Assembly (NCBI GenBank): GCA_947504035.1
Contig: CANNGA010000016.1
Coordinates: 33,783-97,782, forward strand
Length of the DNA: 64,000 nt
DNA from: an uncultured Flavobacteriaceae bacterium
GTDB lineage: Bacteria; Bacteroidota; Bacteroidia; Flavobacteriales; Flavobacteriaceae
Reading direction: 5' to 3'
The position numbers were made by a program, and so were the translations under genes. The notes below the pieces were generated by a model that saw only the letters and a program-made list of their open reading frames with translations, had not been told where the DNA came from and did not search any database. This document shows, in pieces, positions 9,253-17,935 of this stretch. Each line of letters begins with the position of its first letter. The first letter of the stretch is position 1.

Positions 9253-9289
9253 CACAAGCAAATGTGCTCTAAATAGACCAAACACGCTC

Positions 9290-10726
9290 ATGACAGTACA
9301 AAACTATATAAACGGCAGTTTTACCAACCCAATCTCGGCAGATTGGTTAGACAATTACTGTCCTGCAGATGGTACAATTTATGGCAAAACACCTAATTCG
9401 TCTCAAAAGGACGTTACTTTAGCATACAAGGCTGCAGCAAATGCTTTTCCCAGTTGGTCTCAAACCACTTTAGAACACCGCAGTCGTATTTTAATTAAAA
9501 TTTCTGAGCTGTTAGAAGCCAACTTAGAACGGTTTGCCGCTGCAGAAAGTAAAGATAGTGGTAAGCCCATACAATTAGCCACTGCTGTAGACATTCCTAG
9601 AGCTGCTAGTAATTTTAGGTTTTATGGCAATGCTATTACCCAGTTTGCTAGCGAAAGCCACGACAGTATAGGCCTTGAGGCCATAAATTATACCTTACGC
9701 CAACCGCTTGGTGTTGTAAGCTGCATTTCACCTTGGAATTTGCCTTTATACCTCCTAACTTGGAAAATAGCGCCCGCTATTGCTGCTGGTAACTGTGTTA
9801 TTGCAAAACCTAGTGAAATCACGCCTGTAACCGCCTACTTGTTAGGTGAATTGTGTAACGAAGCTGGACTTCCTAAAGGTGTTTTAAATATCGTTCATGG
9901 CGAAGGCGCTACTCTAGGTAAAGCCCTTGTAACCCATCCTAATATTAAAGCTATTTCGTTTACAGGAGGCACTGCAACAGGTGCTACTATAGCCCAACTT
10001 GCGGCACCCTTATTTAAAAAAGTAGCCTTAGAATTAGGGGGTAAAAATCCTAATATCATCTTTGCAGACTGTGACTACGATAGCATGCTTGAAACTACAG
10101 TACGATCTGCATTCTCCAATCAAGGGCAAATATGCCTCTCTGGTAGTCGCATTTTTGTTGAAGCCTCTATATATGAAACTTTTAAAACAGATTTCATTGC
10201 CAGAGTACAACAATTGCATGTTGGTCCTCCATCTCAAACGTCAACACAAGTTGGTGCTTTGGTATCTAAGGCGCATTTAAACAAAGTGACACAACATATT
10301 GAAGAGGCCAAAAAAGAGCACAACATTCTACATGGAGGTTACCCTATAACGCTTAAAGGTTACGAAAATGGCTATTACTTCTGCCCTACAATTATTGAGG
10401 TTGCAACAAATACCTGTAAGCTCAATCAAGAAGAAATATTTGGTCCTGTCGTCTCTATAATGCCTTTTACAACTGAAACAGAAGTTATAGAATGGGCAAA
10501 TGACACTCCTTATGGCTTATCTGCTACATTATGGACAAACGCTCTAAAACGTAGCCTAAGAATAAGCAATCAATTGGATTGTGGCATGGTTTGGGTAAAC
10601 ACATGGATGTTGCGCGATTTAAGAACACCTTTTGGAGGCACCAAAGCATCTGGTTTAGGCAGAGAAGGCGGTCTTGAAGCGCTACGTTTTTTTACAGATA
10701 CGAAAAATATATGCTTGAAATACTAA
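9290..10726 (+). CDS. amnC: Aldehyde dehydrogenase, probable 2-aminomuconic 6-semialdehyde dehydrogenase
   Basis: NAD-dependent aldehyde dehydrogenase of 478 residues. Catalytic Glu248 lies in ALELGGKNP and the nucleophile Cys282 in GQICLSG; the SPWNLPLYL and SFTGGTATG blocks bind NAD. The neighbours point to oxidation of 2-aminomuconate semialdehyde to 2-aminomuconate, the step before the RidA-type deaminase. The frame is open from 9230, but that start would overlap the previous gene; the ATG at 9290 gives the normal N-terminus MTVQNYING. Substrate is inferred from context. Confidence 0.9.
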   Translation: MTVQNYINGSFTNPISADWLDNYCPADGTIYGKTPNSSQKDVTLAYKAAANAFPSWSQTTLEHRSRILIKISELLEANLERFAAAESKDSGKPIQLATAVDIPRAASNFRFYGNAITQFASESHDSIGLEAINYTLRQPLGVVSCISPWNLPLYLLTWKIAPAIAAGNCVIAKPSEITPVTAYLLGELCNEAGLPKGVLNIVHGEGATLGKALVTHPNIKAISFTGGTATGATIAQLAAPLFKKVALELGGKNPNIIFADCDYDSMLETTVRSAFSNQGQICLSGSRIFVEASIYETFKTDFIARVQQLHVGPPSQTSTQVGALVSKAHLNKVTQHIEEAKKEHNILHGGYPITLKGYENGYYFCPTIIEVATNTCKLNQEEIFGPVVSIMPFTTETEVIEWANDTPYGLSATLWTNALKRSLRISNQLDCGMVWVNTWMLRDLRTPFGGTKASGLGREGGLEALRFFTDTKNICLKY

Positions 10727-10760
10727 TAGCTTTACTATATTAGAGCCTATAAGTATACCT

Positions 10761-11309
10761 ATGCAAGCGATTTCCTTTCATACAAAAGATTATGTATTCG
10801 AGCCCATTAAGGCCTCAGACATACATTATATTCATGAAGGCTTATCAGATCCCGAAGTAACACGTTATTACGATGTACACTTCGCTACTTTAGAAGACAC
10901 CAAAGCACAAATGGATTGGTATGCCCATTTACTACAAAGTGGTACAGGTATTTGGTGGGGTATTTATCAAAAAAAGAATCACGCCTTTTATGGCGCAATA
11001 GGTTTTAACAATTTAGACACCACTCATAAAAAAGCAGAAATAGGGTTCTGGCTGCTAAAAAAATATTGGGGTAAAGGCTTGCTAAAAACAATAATGCCTA
11101 AACTATTTGACATTGGGTTTACCACCCTTGGCTTACATAGAATAGAGGCTTATGTCTATGATAAAAACACCAAATGTAAAAACGCTTTAGATAAAACACA
11201 TTTTACGTTTGAAGGTCTTCTAAGAGCAGCTGAAATTAAAAATAATGAACACATAAGCATTGCCATCTATGCCATACTCAAAACAGAATGGTCATGCAGT
11301 TTAAAATAG
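10761..11309 (+). CDS. GNAT acetyltransferase, RimJ/RimL type
   Basis: 182-residue acetyl-CoA-dependent N-acetyltransferase of the RimJ/RimL-like branch: EIGFWLLKKYWGKGLLKT carries the acetyl-CoA binding R/Q-x-x-G-x-G/A region in the variant form WGKGL, followed by LGLHRIEAYV. The substrate is unknown. It sits inside the kynurenine cluster 34 bases after the dehydrogenase and 43 before the SDR, so it is probably transcribed with them, but no step of the known pathway needs it. Confidence 0.85.
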   Translation: MQAISFHTKDYVFEPIKASDIHYIHEGLSDPEVTRYYDVHFATLEDTKAQMDWYAHLLQSGTGIWWGIYQKKNHAFYGAIGFNNLDTTHKKAEIGFWLLKKYWGKGLLKTIMPKLFDIGFTTLGLHRIEAYVYDKNTKCKNALDKTHFTFEGLLRAAEIKNNEHISIAIYAILKTEWSCSLK

Positions 11310-11352
11310 CAATTAACAAAACACAACGCCTTTATTAAAAGGTTAAGACGAT

Positions 11353-12135
11353 ATGATTTTAAATCTAAAACATAAAAACGCCCTTGTTTGCGGAAGCACG
11401 CAGGGTATTGGAAAAGCAACTGCAATAGCGCTTGCCGAAGAAGGTGTTAATGTAACCCTTGTAGCTAGAAACAGAGAAAAACTAAAAGCAGTCCTAGCCG
11501 AATTGCCACAGCCAGAACGGCACAGTTATATTGTTGCCGATTTTCTAAATCCTAGAGATTTACAAGAGCAAGTCATTAAGTTTATTGAGAAACAACATGG
11601 ATTTCATATTCTTGTAAATAATACAGGAGGTCCTGCTAGTGGCGAAATCATCAATGCCAGCTTAGAAGTTTTTGAAAACGCCTTTACCATGCATGTAAAA
11701 TGCAATCATTTATTAGCCCAAGTCACCATTCCATTTATGAAAACAGAAGGTTTTGGACGAATTATTAATGTCATATCCACTTCGGTAAAAGAGCCTATTC
11801 CAAAACTCGGCGTTAGTAATACCATTAGAGGTGCTGTGGGCAATTGGAGCAAAACATTATCTATGGAAGTGGCCGAGTTTGGTATTACTGTAAACAATGT
11901 ATTACCTGGGTTTACCGAAACAGAACGTTTGGCTGAAATTATAAAAATTAAAGCCACCATAGAAGAGACCTCTATAGAAGATATGACGGCCATCATGAAA
12001 AACTATACCCCAGCAAAACGTTTTGCTCAACCAGAAGAAACGGCCCATGCGATTGTATTTTTAGCCAGTAGTGCTGCGAGTTATATTAACGGTATTAATA
12101 TACCCGTTGATGGAGGACGAACAAAGTCGCTTTAA
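11353..12135 (+). CDS. SDR-fold oxidoreductase-like protein without the usual catalytic Tyr/Lys
   Basis: 260 residues with the SDR nucleotide-binding motif GSTQGIGKA (about 11-19), the NNTGGP block and the C-terminal NGINIPVDGG. The usual catalytic Ser...Tyr-x3-Lys is not present: after VISTS the expected position reads VSNTIRG, with no Tyr or Lys. This resembles an SDR subgroup known for an imperfect tetrad. It lies in the kynurenine cluster; a role there is likely from position but the reaction is unknown. A 155-base gap with a hairpin separates it from the dioxygenase gene. Confidence 0.85.
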   Translation: MILNLKHKNALVCGSTQGIGKATAIALAEEGVNVTLVARNREKLKAVLAELPQPERHSYIVADFLNPRDLQEQVIKFIEKQHGFHILVNNTGGPASGEIINASLEVFENAFTMHVKCNHLLAQVTIPFMKTEGFGRIINVISTSVKEPIPKLGVSNTIRGAVGNWSKTLSMEVAEFGITVNNVLPGFTETERLAEIIKIKATIEETSIEDMTAIMKNYTPAKRFAQPEETAHAIVFLASSAASYINGINIPVDGGRTKSL

Positions 12136-12239
12136 TTCGACACAGCATTTTATCATTAACTGTTTTTATGTCTTTAAAACTAGTGCAGTACTTATAACTT
12201 TTATATCTTTAATCGGTCTTAATATAGAATATAATAACA

Positions 12240-12267
12240 ACTCTAATTCCCTGTAGAGTCTCTTTTT
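12240..12267 (+). terminator. Possible internal terminator or attenuator in the kynurenine cluster
   Basis: ACTCTA (12240-12245) and TAGAGT (12254-12259) form a 6-bp stem followed by CTCTTTTT. It sits 24 bases before the dioxygenase start, in the one long gap of the cluster. The stem is short, so confidence is limited. Confidence 0.4.
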
Positions 12268-12290
12268 AAAGAGTAATAAGGGCTTTTAAT

Positions 12291-12824
12291 ATGAGTAATT
12301 TAGTATCCCCCCTTAACTTCAAAGCTTGGATTGAAGACAACCGTCATTTACTAAAACCGCCTGTAGGCAATAAAGTAGTATGGAAAGATGGTGATTTTAT
12401 AGTCATGGTCGTTGGTGGCCCTAATAGCAGAAAAGATTACCATTATAATGAAACACCTGAATTTTTTTATCAAGTAGAAGGTGATATTGTTTTAAAAATT
12501 ATTGATAATGGGACGCCTAAAGACGTTCACATTAAAGAAGGTGATATTTACTTGCTTCCCCCTAAAGTACCGCACTCACCGCAAAGAGGAGCTAATACCG
12601 TAGGCTTGGTTATTGAATATAAGAGACCTGTAGGTATGAGAGATGCTTTACTTTGGTTTTGTGAACACTGCACGACCAAACTTTATGAAGAAGATTTTAC
12701 ACTAGACAATATTGAAACCGATATGCCTAAAATTTTCGACACCTATTATGGTGATGAAACCAAACGGAGTTGTCCTGATTGTAATGCCGTTATGGCACCG
12801 CCTCAAAAAGTTAAAATTGACTAG
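12291..12824 (+). CDS. nbaC: 3-hydroxyanthranilate 3,4-dioxygenase
   Basis: Fe(II) ring-cleaving dioxygenase that opens 3-hydroxyanthranilate to 2-amino-3-carboxymuconate semialdehyde. The cupin ligands His51, Glu57 and His95 match the positions known for the bacterial enzyme. The C-terminal rubredoxin-like iron site of the bacterial form is complete: Cys124, Cys127, Cys161, Cys164. Length is 177 residues, as expected. The next gene (53 bases away) decarboxylates its product, which would otherwise cyclise to quinolinate. Confidence 0.96.
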   Translation: MSNLVSPLNFKAWIEDNRHLLKPPVGNKVVWKDGDFIVMVVGGPNSRKDYHYNETPEFFYQVEGDIVLKIIDNGTPKDVHIKEGDIYLLPPKVPHSPQRGANTVGLVIEYKRPVGMRDALLWFCEHCTTKLYEEDFTLDNIETDMPKIFDTYYGDETKRSCPDCNAVMAPPQKVKID

Positions 12825-12877
12825 ACTTTAATACAGAATACCATCACCTTTTAACCTATAATGCCTAACCCTAACGC

Positions 12878-13966
12878 ATGACAGCAAAGCGCAAACTTAG
12901 AATTAATGGCCATTCGCATTTACTCCCTTATCCAGAGGAAATCCCCGAATTTATGAGAGAAAAGGGTATTTTCTGGGTCGACAAGGATAGAAAGTACATG
13001 CTACAGAAAGGCTGGAAACGTCCTGTAACAGATTCTAGTTTTTTCTTAAATGAGAAACTCGAATGGATGGATCGCAATAAGATAGACCATGCTGTTGTTT
13101 TAAATTTATCGCAACTCTATGGTAACGGCTTACGTGTAGAAGAAATGAAGAAAGCCTTGAGGTTTCAAAATGACTTTAATGCGCGTATTCAACATGATAA
13201 TCCTAAAAAGTTTACCTGTGGCTTTGTGGTCCACCCTGGGTTTATTAGAAGTGCGTGTTGGGAAATAGAACGCTGCGTAGAAACTCATGGCATGCGTTTG
13301 CTTTGTTTACCTACGCATTATATGGATACTATTGGTACATGGCGCTGTATCTTTGATGAAGAGAACGAACCTATTTTCGAATTGGCAAACAAGTATAACC
13401 TCGCTGTAGAAGTACATCCTTATGACGGCGAAAAATTTATCAATTTAGAAAATACTTCTTGGCGTTTTCACCTCATCTGGATGCTTGCCCAATGTGGAGA
13501 TGCCTATCATTTTTTTACGTTAAATGGCTATCAAGAAAAATACCCCAATATGAGAACTTGTTTTGCTCATGGGGGACAATTGGCCCAAATCAATTTAGGC
13601 CGTCGTATTCAAGGTTTTGATGGTCGCCCCGATTTATTTGAAGGCAAACACCATCCTAGAGCGGCTGTTGGACATAAAAATATCTTTTTCGACACGCTTG
13701 TACACGATACAGGCGGCTTAGAACTCTTGATACGAAACCACGGTTCTAAACAAGTCTTAATGGGACTAGACGATCCTTACCCTCTTGGCGAAATGGAAAG
13801 CGACGCACAATCCTCTTATCCTGGTAAAATTTTAGATTTAGCGGTTGAAAAGAACGTTATCACTCAAGACAATTATGATGCCATTTGGGAAGGTAATGTA
13901 CTCCAGTGGCTATATGGCGATGATGATGCTGGAAAAAACAAACTCATCGATACCATTTTAAGTTAA
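12878..13966 (+). CDS. nbaD: 2-amino-3-carboxymuconate-6-semialdehyde decarboxylase
   Basis: Zinc-dependent amidohydrolase-2 family decarboxylase that turns ACMS into 2-aminomuconate semialdehyde, the substrate of the dehydrogenase at 9290. Metal ligands His12 and His14 are in GHSH; further family blocks are VVHPGF, CFAHGGQL and GLDDPYPLGEME, the last carrying the Asp ligand. The 362 residues fit the family. It is the last gene of the cluster. Competition between this enzyme and spontaneous cyclisation decides how much flux goes to catabolism rather than NAD precursors. Confidence 0.95.
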   Translation: MTAKRKLRINGHSHLLPYPEEIPEFMREKGIFWVDKDRKYMLQKGWKRPVTDSSFFLNEKLEWMDRNKIDHAVVLNLSQLYGNGLRVEEMKKALRFQNDFNARIQHDNPKKFTCGFVVHPGFIRSACWEIERCVETHGMRLLCLPTHYMDTIGTWRCIFDEENEPIFELANKYNLAVEVHPYDGEKFINLENTSWRFHLIWMLAQCGDAYHFFTLNGYQEKYPNMRTCFAHGGQLAQINLGRRIQGFDGRPDLFEGKHHPRAAVGHKNIFFDTLVHDTGGLELLIRNHGSKQVLMGLDDPYPLGEMESDAQSSYPGKILDLAVEKNVITQDNYDAIWEGNVLQWLYGDDDAGKNKLIDTILS

Positions 13967-14000
13967 ACCATAAGACAAGACTCATGTCTTAAAAAAATAT

Positions 14001-14034
14001 AGGTTTGTCTCATTGTATTTGCTGCAAACCTCTT
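14001..14034 (+). terminator. Weak hairpin after the kynurenine cluster
   Basis: AGGTTTG (14001-14007) pairs with CAAACCT (14025-14031), followed by CTTT. A further short inverted repeat TAAGACA/TGTCTTA lies just upstream (13971-13991). Either could end the operon; neither has a strong T tract. Confidence 0.35.
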
Positions 14035-14063
14035 TAACCCAAGTCCATTAGAAAATCTATTAG

Positions 14064-14119
14064 GGCTTTCAACTGCTGTAAACACTAGCACTACGCTATG
14101 TTTATGGCAGTTGAAAGCC
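14064..14119. repeat. Long intergenic inverted repeat between convergent genes
   Basis: A perfect 13-bp arm (14064-14076 with 14107-14119) continues inward with TAAAC/GTTTA (14079-14083 with 14100-14104), giving a tall hairpin without a T tract on either side. It lies between the convergent nbaD and M16 genes and may serve both as a transcript end or be a small interspersed element. Confidence 0.7.
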
Positions 14120-14150
14120 TCATGACGCTATTTCAAAGTTTAATTGGGGT

Positions 14151-17006
14151 TTAATTCTGAGTTGAAGTGTCTAGTGATGCTGGTAATAACTTTGCGGTTA
14201 TACTTGGCGTTTTAATGTATTTTTTAGCGACACTTCTAATATACTTTGGAGATATCAAGTCTAAATCCGATTTATAATCGCTTAAAGGCTTATAAGCTCT
14301 TTTCCAATACACTTTATTATACATATAATTAAGCCAAAACTTATTTTTCTCCACATTCTTAGTACGATCTAACACCCACTGTTTCTTAATAGCCTCGACT
14401 TCTTTCTTAGTAGGCCCTGTTTTTAAAAAGTCTTTGAGCACGGCTAGTGTTTCTTTTTCTAAAGCATTTATTCGTTTTGGATCACAATCAAACGCTATAA
14501 ACGCAGCATATTTTGGGTAAGGACGCTTGACATGCTTTAAAGACGCCTGTATAGCATATACACCACCTTTCTCTTCTCGTATTCTTTGTCGAAGGCGTTG
14601 CTTTAATACAGCTCCAAAAATTCGCATGGCCGCATGTTCTCTCTTTTTATAAACAGCCTCTTCTTCAAAATAGATTCGTAAGGTTGCTTTATCTGCAAGA
14701 CCTTTATACACATTTACTTTTTCATCTTTTAAGACTTTTTTAAACGTAGAATTTATAGACTTTTCGCGATCTTCTCCTGTGCTTGGCAAGGCTGCTAAGT
14801 ACGTTTCTGCATATGTTTTAAGAAGGTCTTCATCGAAATCTCCTATAAATATAAAATCAAAATCCCCAGCATTGACAAAACGCTTTGTATAGGTTTTATA
14901 AATCGACTTATAAGGAACTGAATCTAATAAACGTTCTAGATTATTATTCTCATTCATACTAATGTATCTAGGGTTGCCCTCCTGTCTTAACTTTTTAATT
15001 TCTTCAAAAAATAAGGATGTAGGCTTTAGCTTTCTATTTTTAAAAGAGGCTTTAATTTTATCCACATTAGCCAAATACGTAGTTTCGTCTTCGTTAACAC
15101 TTGTAAAATTTAAATAGATCAACTGAAAAAGCGTTTCTAAATCTTTACTGCGTGCTGCGCCTTTTAAACTCTCCTCGTAAGTTCCTATTCGTGGAGATAA
15201 TTTCACCTTTTTACCTGATAACAATTCTGATAGCTCGTGATTTTTGTAGCCTCCCAACCCTGTGCTTTTTACAATCGACAATAATGGGGCTTGAGTGACC
15301 ACTTCATGATCGGTTAGTACGGATGTGCCTCCATGACTTACCGCTTTAAATAGAACTTTTTCTTTATCGAAATCGGTTTTCTTATACACTACCGTTGCAC
15401 CATTGCTTAATACCAAACGTTTTATATCATATAATTTTTCCTCTTCTTCTACAATACGCCCTTTTGGACGTAAGGTTTTAACCAATGTATTACCTATCGT
15501 ACTGGGTGTATATGGCGTTATGTTTGTTTCTGTTTCTGCTTCTGTTATTGTTTTTAATAGCGCCTCTGAGCTTGGTAACTTTAAGTCTTCTTTTTCTGGA
15601 GCTGTTAAAACCAATATTCTATTATCTTTATGGTAATAGGTTTTAAACATCGCATTAACAGCCTCTAAGGTAATGGCAGAAATGGCTTGTTCATCGAAAT
15701 TGTATTTCCAATCTTTATCATAAAGTACCCAATCATTATTAAATTCGCTAGTTAGCAAGCTCACATAACTTAGAGATTCCCAATCATTTTTCCCTTCTAG
15801 AAATACGGCATTACTTGCTAAAGCATTCTTTTTTGCGCGATCTAATTCTTCAATAGTGAACCCAAAACGTTTTACGCGTTCTAACTCAAGCACCATATGC
15901 CTTAATCCCTCTTTAATTTCTTTTTCTTTAGTTAAAGCCCCCATGACAAATTGGTAATGATTCTTGCTTATGGTACGCCCTCTATAGACACTGGCCCCAA
16001 TAAAAGGAGGTGCTGTACTGTTAGATACAACCTTCAACCTTTTATTCAACATAGAGATTACCATGCCTCTTATCAATTCTTCATTTTGATGCTTCGCTAA
16101 AATACGTTCACGTTGAAGTGGTGCTTTATCAATAAAGCTTAAACTTAAATTGGTTCTGGTTACTTCCGGATCTGTAATAACTTTAACACGCGTCGCTTCA
16201 TGATAAGGAACATAGTCTTGAAGTTCTAATGTCTTCTCGTTTTCAGGATTCTCTAATGCTGAAAAATGTTTTTTTATACGCTGCTCAACATATTTAGGAT
16301 CAATAGACCCTACCACTACAATTCCCATTAAATTAGGTCGGTACCACGTCTTATAAAACCGACGTATATGAGAGGTCTCAAAATGGGCTATATTGTCTAA
16401 TTTATCTTCAGAATAATACCTTAAATGCGGCATCCCTTCAAACATAAACATTGCTCTTTGCTTTCTTACACGGTTACCGCTTCCTAATTTTCGTCTAAAT
16501 TCTTCTAAAACAACGGGCCGTTCTGCATTTATGGCGTCTTCTTCTAAAGACATATTATGAGCCCAATCTTCGACAATTTGAAACGCCTTATCCACTTGCT
16601 TTAAATTATTAGTAGGTACTTTTAATTTATAAACTGTTTCGTAATTACTAGTACTGGCATTAAGATCGGACCCAAACCCCATACCAATACTTTCGATATA
16701 TTTAATAAGTTTGTCTTTCTTAAAGTTTTTAGTTCCATTAAAGCCCATATGCTCTAACAAATGTGCTAAACCAGACTGTGCTTGGTCTTCATTTAGATTC
16801 CCTGTCTTTACAATTAAACGAATGTAAGCACTATTCTTAGGCTTATTGTTTTCCTTGATATAATAGTTTAACCCATTAGCTAATTGACCTCTTATAACAG
16901 TGGTATCTTTAGGTATTTCCGTTTCTAAATTTATGGCTATTGGTTGCTCTTGAGCAAAACTATAAGACGATACAAATATAAATAGAGCTACAAAAAAGTG
17001 TTTCAT
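14151..17006 (-). CDS. M16 (insulinase/pitrilysin) family zinc metallopeptidase
   Basis: Exported two-domain M16 peptidase of 951 residues. The ATG at 17004-17006 is chosen because it starts directly with a signal peptide ending SYSFAQ; the frame also opens 10 codons earlier. The inverted zinc motif HLLEH is at residues 82-86 with the downstream Glu region ALNAERPVVLEEF. The C-terminal half holds a second, inactive M16 domain of the usual substrate-chamber type. Likely periplasmic, degrading peptides. It is transcribed divergently from the O-methyltransferase at 17291. Confidence 0.92.
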   Translation of the reverse strand: MKHFFVALFIFVSSYSFAQEQPIAINLETEIPKDTTVIRGQLANGLNYYIKENNKPKNSAYIRLIVKTGNLNEDQAQSGLAHLLEHMGFNGTKNFKKDKLIKYIESIGMGFGSDLNASTSNYETVYKLKVPTNNLKQVDKAFQIVEDWAHNMSLEEDAINAERPVVLEEFRRKLGSGNRVRKQRAMFMFEGMPHLRYYSEDKLDNIAHFETSHIRRFYKTWYRPNLMGIVVVGSIDPKYVEQRIKKHFSALENPENEKTLELQDYVPYHEATRVKVITDPEVTRTNLSLSFIDKAPLQRERILAKHQNEELIRGMVISMLNKRLKVVSNSTAPPFIGASVYRGRTISKNHYQFVMGALTKEKEIKEGLRHMVLELERVKRFGFTIEELDRAKKNALASNAVFLEGKNDWESLSYVSLLTSEFNNDWVLYDKDWKYNFDEQAISAITLEAVNAMFKTYYHKDNRILVLTAPEKEDLKLPSSEALLKTITEAETETNITPYTPSTIGNTLVKTLRPKGRIVEEEEKLYDIKRLVLSNGATVVYKKTDFDKEKVLFKAVSHGGTSVLTDHEVVTQAPLLSIVKSTGLGGYKNHELSELLSGKKVKLSPRIGTYEESLKGAARSKDLETLFQLIYLNFTSVNEDETTYLANVDKIKASFKNRKLKPTSLFFEEIKKLRQEGNPRYISMNENNNLERLLDSVPYKSIYKTYTKRFVNAGDFDFIFIGDFDEDLLKTYAETYLAALPSTGEDREKSINSTFKKVLKDEKVNVYKGLADKATLRIYFEEEAVYKKREHAAMRIFGAVLKQRLRQRIREEKGGVYAIQASLKHVKRPYPKYAAFIAFDCDPKRINALEKETLAVLKDFLKTGPTKKEVEAIKKQWVLDRTKNVEKNKFWLNYMYNKVYWKRAYKPLSDYKSDLDLISPKYIRSVAKKYIKTPSITAKLLPASLDTSTQN

Positions 17007-17265
17007 AATTAGTTGGTATATGTTCATTTTCTCCAATATGTAACGCTTTTTAAATAAACGTTACACTACAATCTTATTTTATTTTTATAAAATTAAGCTT
17101 TATAGTGCGCTTAAAGCGGCCAAAAAAAGTGATTTTAATCCAAATCATGGCCATACAGAAAAAATTATTCGTTTAACAGCTTATAATCTTAACACAAGAT
17201 AAATCAATTTCCGATAAACTACATATAGCTATTGAGAACTAATAGCACAACTCACCAAAAAGTAA

Positions 17266-17273
17266 TACTTTTG
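17266..17273 (+). promoter_or_regulatory. TAnnTTTG -7 box for the O-methyltransferase
   Basis: TACTTTTG, 17 bases before the ATG at 17291. No convincing -33 element at the usual distance. Confidence 0.5.
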
Positions 17274-17290
17274 AATTTTAAGCTACATAC

Positions 17291-17932
17291 ATGCATTTTA
17301 TTCCAGAGACATTAGACCACTATGTGGTAGCACATTCTGAAGACGAGCCTAAATTACTACAGGACTTAACAAGAGAAACCTATCAAAAGATATTGCAACC
17401 ACGCATGCTAAGTGGCCATTACCAAGGACGTATATTAAGTATCATCTCTAAATTGGTACAGCCTAAAATTATTTTAGAAATTGGAACTTACACTGGTTAT
17501 TCTGCACTGTGTCTGGCTGAAGGTCTCCAGAAAAACGGAAAACTACACACGATTGATATTAATGAAGAGCTCGTTGATTTTCAACGTAAGTATTTTGACA
17601 AATCTAAATACGGTACAGCAATACAGCAGCACCTTGGCAATGCCTTAGATATTATTCCGCAATTAGACTGTACTTTTGATTTGGTATTTATCGATGCCGA
17701 TAAACCAAACTACCCCAATTATTTTAACGCCATTATTGATCAATTAAATCCTGGGGGCATCATCTTATCTGATAATGTTCTTTGGAGCGGAAAAGTGCTT
17801 GAAACTTTAAAACCCGACGACGTGGCCACCAAAGCTTTATTAACTTACAATGCTTTATTAAAAGAAGACCAGCGTATTGAAACCGTTCTTTTACCTATTA
17901 GGGATGGATTAACGCTTAGTAGAAAACTTTAA
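17291..17932 (+). CDS. Class I SAM-dependent O-methyltransferase
   Basis: 213-residue member of the CCoAOMT/catechol O-methyltransferase-like family. Visible are the SAM-binding block ILEIGTYTGYSALCLAEGL (about 66-84), the acidic TIDINEE, and VFIDADKPNYPNY with the metal-binding Asp residues, then LSDNVLWSG. Substrate is unknown. Its stop is only 3 bases from the stop of the convergent histidine kinase gene, so the two transcripts must overlap. Confidence 0.9.
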   Translation: MHFIPETLDHYVVAHSEDEPKLLQDLTRETYQKILQPRMLSGHYQGRILSIISKLVQPKIILEIGTYTGYSALCLAEGLQKNGKLHTIDINEELVDFQRKYFDKSKYGTAIQQHLGNALDIIPQLDCTFDLVFIDADKPNYPNYFNAIIDQLNPGGIILSDNVLWSGKVLETLKPDDVATKALLTYNALLKEDQRIETVLLPIRDGLTLSRKL

Positions 17933-17935
17933 AAA

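Noticed and set aside
9230..9289. Upstream start for the aldehyde dehydrogenase
   Set aside because: It would overlap the RidA gene and add 20 residues that family members do not have.
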